DNA of 17,769 nt, from contig DAOWCP010000049.1 in NCBI GenBank assembly GCA_030639495.1, positions 1 to 17,769 on the forward strand, read 5' to 3'. The notes under the pieces were generated by a model, which was given only the letters and a program-made list of their open reading frames with translations, was not told the DNA's origin and ran no database searches. Numbering within the stretch: position 1 is the stretch's first letter; each line of letters opens with the position of its first letter. This DNA comes from JAGLTN01 sp023135255. GTDB taxonomy: Bacteria; Planctomycetota; Phycisphaerae; Sedimentisphaerales; Anaerobacaceae. Below, piece after piece: positions 14,210-17,769 of the stretch. The position numbers and the translations under genes are program-made.

Positions 14210-15679
14210 CTACTGTTTATTGAAAATGAGTTTACGCAGTTTCTGTATCGCCCGATAGGACTCTTTGGGCTCCATATCTTTGGTTATTAAACCACTATTT
14301 GTTATTGTACTATTGCTGTTATCGACAAGATGTGAATATGTCACAGAATCGACAAAAAACTTACTGAAAGCTATTATATAAAAATGTTCTACCCATTGGC
14401 TCTGGAGACGTTGGCTCCACTGTCCATGCCAGACACCGGCGATATCTCCATTTTCTTTCTCGATGCCGGGTTTGGATGGGACTTCCACTTCGGTAATTTT
14501 CAAAGGCTTTCCAAGTATCGAGAAATAATCAAGCGAGGCAGATATCTGCATTAAATCACGGACGTGCATCCCGGCAAGGTCTTTTCCGAATTTCATCTGG
14601 ATACCAAAGGCATCAAAATTGATGCCGCTCTGTACCATCATATCGACATAAACCAAAGGCGGAATGGTATTTTGTACAGCCGAGTAATATTCACCCCACA
14701 GATTAGCTACCTCTACTATTTTTTTAGCTTTTCCACCTGCCGCTTTGACAGCCATATTCGCAGCTCGAGTCATCTCAAGGATCTGCTCAAAACTGAACGC
14801 AAAATAATTGTAAGCATTTAAACCGCAGACCACACGCCAGCTTTTAACATTGACAGCATACCTGCTGACTAAATTTGTGATAAACTTATAAGAGGCGTCC
14901 CGGACTGTTTCAAAGTCTAATTTTTTTTTCGTGAGCCAATCCGGTAAAGTCTCTTTTGAAAATTTCAGTATCGGCCCTGCGCTTATAGCAAGCTTTCTAT
15001 CGGCAAGAGCTTCTATGCAGGCATCAATTTCTGAAAAATCATACTCACCCTGTTTGCGTTCTATTTTCGCCCAGTTTACCGGAATATTAACCGTTCCAAA
15101 AACAGAGGCCAGTTTTTTTACATACTTTTCATCTCCGATAAAAGCGGAGTCCAAATTACAACCCAAACACCCCCTGCCAAATCTGCGGTTTTTGACTCTC
15201 TTATTGAAAAGATTTATCGATTGCTTAACTGCCAGACTCTCACTTAAAGCTATAGATTTTTTTAAAGACTCGTCAGCAAACTTTGAAGCGAGCGGCGCGT
15301 CTGATATGTTCTGAATAGCTTTGGTAAATAATTTTCTGGCATCTTCAGACAGATCGCCTTGATTGTTAAAATATGACCAGTCTTCGCACTTATTGATTAT
15401 TTGCATCAGCTTGGCGCGTGCAATCTCAACATTCAAAATATAAGGTTTTTCACGTTCCGGCAGACAAGTTGTTGGAAGCAGTATCTTCCCTATCGAATCT
15501 ATAGACCAAAGCAACGCCAGCCCTGCGGTTTCAAAATTTGACTTTTCGCAAGTAATAACCCCGTTTTTAAAGCCTATTTTCGCTTTGCGTATAGCAATTC
15601 CATCGGTACCGAAAAGGTAAGCACCGCATAATTTAAAATCTTTGACCAATTTTCCGTCTTTAAAAACCTGAAATTTCAC
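14210..15679 (-). CDS. GH10-fold protein lacking the acid/base glutamate
   Basis: The 489-residue protein pairs an N-terminal region of about 160 residues with a C-terminal glycoside hydrolase family 10 (xylanase-type) TIM barrel. Barrel landmarks are VNIPVNWAKIERKQGEYDF (197-215), LPDWL (245-249), SWRVV (280-284), FSFEQILEMTRAAN (295-308), the ANLWGEYY segment (325-332), and ITEVEV (395-400) with a glutamate (397) at the nucleophile position. The family's acid/base glutamate normally sits in W-D-V-V-N-E; here that stretch reads WRVVCGLN (281-288), with Cys-Gly in place of Asn-Glu. There is no signal peptide. Loss of this residue with a long intact frame suggests a binding or scaffolding role, or altered chemistry. 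The start is a GTG at 15679 preceded by GGAAAAA. It is the first gene of a five-gene operon. Confidence 0.8.
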   Translation of the reverse strand: MKFQVFKDGKLVKDFKLCGAYLFGTDGIAIRKAKIGFKNGVITCEKSNFETAGLALLWSIDSIGKILLPTTCLPEREKPYILNVEIARAKLMQIINKCEDWSYFNNQGDLSEDARKLFTKAIQNISDAPLASKFADESLKKSIALSESLAVKQSINLFNKRVKNRRFGRGCLGCNLDSAFIGDEKYVKKLASVFGTVNIPVNWAKIERKQGEYDFSEIDACIEALADRKLAISAGPILKFSKETLPDWLTKKKLDFETVRDASYKFITNLVSRYAVNVKSWRVVCGLNAYNYFAFSFEQILEMTRAANMAVKAAGGKAKKIVEVANLWGEYYSAVQNTIPPLVYVDMMVQSGINFDAFGIQMKFGKDLAGMHVRDLMQISASLDYFSILGKPLKITEVEVPSKPGIEKENGDIAGVWHGQWSQRLQSQWVEHFYIIAFSKFFVDSVTYSHLVDNSNSTITNSGLITKDMEPKESYRAIQKLRKLIFNKQ

Positions 15680-15770
15680 TTTTTCCAGTATCCCAGCTAA
15701 GAATAAAAATAATTACATATCAACGCAGATAATATTCGCAAAATAAATATTAATCTATTATAGAAGCATA

Positions 15771-15798
15771 ATTATACCAATTACGCGTCCAATAGCAA
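15771..15798 (-). promoter_or_regulatory. Promoter of the five-gene operon beginning with the GH10-like gene
   Basis: On the minus strand, TTGCTA (15793-15798) is followed by a 16-base spacer and a perfect TATAAT (15771-15776). Transcription would start near 15764, leaving an A+T-rich leader of about 85 bases. A second TATAAT at 15757-15762 lies just downstream but has no matching -35. Confidence 0.6.
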
Positions 15799-15907
15799 CT
15801 TAAACTTTGCTCTGAATTGATTTGAGATATGCTTTTAGCGTCTTGGCTAATTTGTTATCCATCATGACAATTAAACACTAAAAACAGCTGTAACTGCTTA
15901 TCGAAGC

Positions 15908-16378
15908 TTAATTTAAACTCACGTTTGCCGTGCAAAGGTTATTTTGGTTTTTCATCTGGAGCTCATAAAGCATATTATTCTTTTCAATAAGCTTTGCAAT
16001 CAGACTTACCTGGTTGAGTATTATCTCAAGCAGATCAATATTTGCCATCGCCTTTTCCGGGCTGTGCTGCGGTATAGCGATGATTACGTAACCACAGTTT
16101 GTGCGGTCGGTTACAAGCTGACCTGATATTAAGCTTATTTCATCGATTTGCGTTATTAAAGGCTCTACGCCGTCGTCAATCTTTTCGCAAATATCATTTA
16201 TAGTTGTTTCGTTTATATTAAGTTTGGCAAAAGCGTCACTGTCGCTTGGCCAATAGTGCCCTTCACGGTCAACTATCACCATTACCGCCCCGCCATCGGG
16301 AAATGTCTCAAATATCTGCCTTGCTACCTGCTCATTAAGCAAACATCCCTGTGAAAAAAGATTGTCGTACATATCCAT
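15908..16378 (-). CDS. GAF-like sensory-domain protein, 156 residues, unrecognised family
   Basis: I do not recognise a named family. The protein looks like a single alpha/beta sensor domain: a strand AVMVIVDREGHYWPSD (31-46), a central region, a strand CGYVIIAIP (95-103), then a long C-terminal helix from about 112 to 143 (LLEIILNQVSLIAKL and onward) of the kind that closes GAF domains and mediates dimers. No output domain is attached, so it could act by binding another signalling protein. The ATG at 16378 has AGGAG nine bases upstream; a second ATG two codons later is possible. A 38-codon ORF lies 31 bases upstream on the same strand. There is no clear strong terminator after it, only a weak hairpin near 15880-15900. 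Confidence 0.6.
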   Translation of the reverse strand: MDMYDNLFSQGCLLNEQVARQIFETFPDGGAVMVIVDREGHYWPSDSDAFAKLNINETTINDICEKIDDGVEPLITQIDEISLISGQLVTDRTNCGYVIIAIPQHSPEKAMANIDLLEIILNQVSLIAKLIEKNNMLYELQMKNQNNLCTANVSLN

Positions 16379-16409
16379 AATCGTTTACTCCTTGTTATAA
16401 ACAATTTTC

Positions 16410-16526
16410 TTACTTTCTTTCGTCGGTATGATTGGATAGCAACTTGTTTAACTTGTGATTTTCGATGAATATTTGCCGCAAAACAGACAAAATGCCCACC
16501 AAGTCATTGATTATAGGACGAGCCAT
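16410..16526 (-). CDS. Small ORF, 38 residues, possibly leaderless
   Basis: The frame runs from ATG at 16526 to TAA at 16410. The peptide is one predicted amphipathic helix (MARPIINDLVGILSVLRQIF, then NHKLNKLL with a polar tail). It has no ribosome binding site, but the predicted transcription start of the promoter at 16533-16561 falls on or next to its ATG, which is how leaderless genes look. Its hydrophobic pattern and its segment FIENHKLNKLL echo LIEKNNMLYEL at the end of the 156-residue protein encoded 31 bases downstream, hinting that the two helices might pair. Chance is a serious alternative at this length. Confidence 0.3.
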   Translation of the reverse strand: MARPIINDLVGILSVLRQIFIENHKLNKLLSNHTDERK

Positions 16527-16532
16527 ATCGAG

Positions 16533-16561
16533 AATGTAGCATCAAAAAATAAATCTGTTAA
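16533..16561 (-). promoter_or_regulatory. Promoter for the small ORF and GAF-like gene
   Basis: On the minus strand, TTAACA (16556-16561) is followed by a 17-base spacer and TACATT (16533-16538). The expected transcription start is near 16526. The -35 is one base from consensus and the -10 is two bases away. Confidence 0.45.
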
Positions 16562-16650
16562 ACAAATAAGGTTTCTGACACCTTTAATTGTCCTGCCGGC
16601 CATCGTAGCAGTATTTAATTGTTATATTTGGTGAACCTTTTTGCGTTTTA

Positions 16651-17769
16651 TTATTTTGGGAACAGTCTTAGTAGTTTTACGCCGTGGCGTGGGACTTTTG
16701 CGGAGTAAGAATCTTTAATTGTGCCGAGGTTTTTTTGTCGCCAGAGGTCACGGGCTTTATATCGGCCTTTTAGGTTGAGGTCTTTTAGGCTGAAGGTTAT
16801 TTTTTGCGGGATTTCTGCGCGGTTGAACATACCGACTGCAATTGAGCCGTCGTAAAGTTCTTTTTTCCATATTTCGGTTTCATAGTTTATAATGACAGGG
16901 TAGCCTTGTTTACCGAGCGGGTCCTGGTCTATTTCAATCACTTCTGTGTTGCACAGGATGTTTAGTGTGAAATCGTCAAGTTCGCCCATGTCGCCGGAGA
17001 AGAACAGCGGCGAAGCCATCAGGCACCATAGTGACATATATGAATATTGTTCGTTTGGAGTTAAGGGGCATTTTCTTTCTTCGGGGGTTTTTGACCTTCG
17101 TCCGATCATACCGATGATGAGGTAGTCGGGGTCATTCCATGAGCCGGGGTGTGCATACTCTTTATGCTTTGCGTTGTTGCGTGCGACGGTGTGGTAGTTT
17201 GTCAGTTCGAAGCCGAGGTCTCCTGAAGTTCTCCAGCATTGGCCGCCTACTTTTTCACCCCATTTCCAGACCTGCCCCATGCCGTACTGGCAGAGATTTA
17301 AGATGATGTCACGGTCGGCTTTTTCGAGGATATCGCCCATTAGTATGTATGGTTTTTGCATTTCGGCGAGGCTGTCATCTTTTGCGATTTGGCTGTAGCT
17401 GCACCAATCGTATTTCAGGAAGTCGAAACCCCATGCAACGAACTGGTCGACATCTTGTTGTTCGTGCTGATAACTGCCAGCGTATTTCCCGCATGTTAGT
17501 GGGCCTGGTGAGGTGTATATACCCGCTCTTAGGCCGAAAGAGTGGATGTATTCGGTAAGAGAGTACATGTCGGGGAAGAATTTATTGCAGATGATGTTAC
17601 CATGCTCGTCTCTGAATGGGCCCTTTCGTTCATCACGCCAATGTGAGTCATCAGCGTTCATCCAGCAATCGTCGATGTTTATATATTGGTATCCGGAGTC
17701 AGCCATGCCGCTTTTGACCATTGTTTCGGCGTCTTCGCGCATCAGGTCGTCGGTGATGATATGTTCATT
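16651..17769 (-). CDS. Alpha-galactosidase, GH27 family (5' end outside the window)
   Basis: The gene is open to the right edge of the window, so its N-terminus, including the usual MGWNSW segment and any signal peptide, is missing. The visible 372 residues show the GH27 pattern: YINIDDCW (29-36), LRAGIYTSPG (80-89), the nucleophile aspartate in FLKYDWC (Asp121), and the acid/base aspartate in SWNDPDYL (Asp213). A C-terminal beta domain begins near residue 285 and ends at the stop at 16651. Retaining GH27 enzymes release terminal alpha-linked galactose (some family members act on N-acetylgalactosamine or arabinopyranose) from galactomannans, raffinose-type sugars or glycoconjugates. The cellular location cannot be judged without the N-terminus. 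No strong terminator follows, and a weak AAGGT/ACCTT hairpin lies in the gap to the next gene. Confidence 0.92.
   Translation of the reverse strand, partial: NEHIITDDLMREDAETMVKSGMADSGYQYINIDDCWMNADDSHWRDERKGPFRDEHGNIICNKFFPDMYSLTEYIHSFGLRAGIYTSPGPLTCGKYAGSYQHEQQDVDQFVAWGFDFLKYDWCSYSQIAKDDSLAEMQKPYILMGDILEKADRDIILNLCQYGMGQVWKWGEKVGGQCWRTSGDLGFELTNYHTVARNNAKHKEYAHPGSWNDPDYLIIGMIGRRSKTPEERKCPLTPNEQYSYMSLWCLMASPLFFSGDMGELDDFTLNILCNTEVIEIDQDPLGKQGYPVIINYETEIWKKELYDGSIAVGMFNRAEIPQKITFSLKDLNLKGRYKARDLWRQKNLGTIKDSYSAKVPRHGVKLLRLFPK

Noticed and set aside
15800..15862. Minus-strand 20-codon ORF starting MDNKLAKT, similar at its start to the 58-residue ORF
   Set aside because: No ribosome binding site, very short, and it ends at the promoter of the next operon; similarity is limited to four residues.
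1..17769. CRISPR arrays, transposases, prophage genes, tRNA or rRNA genes
   Set aside because: None was found; the only regular repeats are the 10-base array, the 104-base family and the heptad-encoding stretch, none of which has spacer-repeat structure.

Overview
The gene content suggests a planctomycete, most likely from the Phycisphaerae/Sedimentisphaerales side. The clues are a Tat-exported Gfo/Idh/MocA oxidoreductase paired with a DUF1080 lipoprotein, a GH27 alpha-galactosidase, a GH10-like protein, moderate A+T content, and long intergenic stretches with repeats. This assignment rests on recognising protein families; there is no rRNA or tRNA in the window.

Layout. (1) 1-776 has no convincing gene. 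It holds a G+T-rich stretch, a 10-bp phased tandem repeat (171-350) and a run of hairpins (377-621). (2) A strong sigma70-type promoter drives a small NifU-like Fe-S scaffold gene (822-1088) that ends at a terminator. (3) 1089-1656 carries a repeat family: two collinear 104-bp copies, one over the stop codon of the nfu gene and one over the end of mtnA, plus a shortened copy. (4) uvrA and mtnA form a minus-strand operon with an ATGA overlap. (5) Upstream of uvrA is a pair of very small minus-strand ORFs (30 and 58 codons), bounded by a terminator. (6) A membrane-bound double-PAS histidine kinase follows cheD on the minus strand. (7) On the plus strand, a Tat-signal Gfo/Idh/MocA protein and a DUF1080 lipoprotein form a probable two-step 3-keto-glycoside module. 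(8) A five-gene minus-strand operon (15679 to 11482) encodes a GH10-fold protein lacking its acid/base residue, a membrane-anchored helix-hairpin-helix protein, an uncharacterised protein, a LolA/LolB-like lipoprotein and a homocysteine methyltransferase-type enzyme. (9) A GAF-like 156-residue protein is preceded by a possible leaderless 38-codon ORF. (10) The window ends inside a GH27 alpha-galactosidase.

How they fit together. The carbohydrate genes (GH27, Gfo/Idh/MocA plus DUF1080, GH10-like) fit a polysaccharide-degrading lifestyle. The kinase with CheD points to sensing or taxis, but its partners are outside the window. UvrA and MtnA are housekeeping genes. I found no complete defence system, prophage, transposase, CRISPR array or tRNA. 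The most unusual items are the repeat family over two convergent stop codons, the GH10-like protein without its acid/base glutamate, and the tiny ORFs upstream of uvrA and of the GAF-like gene.
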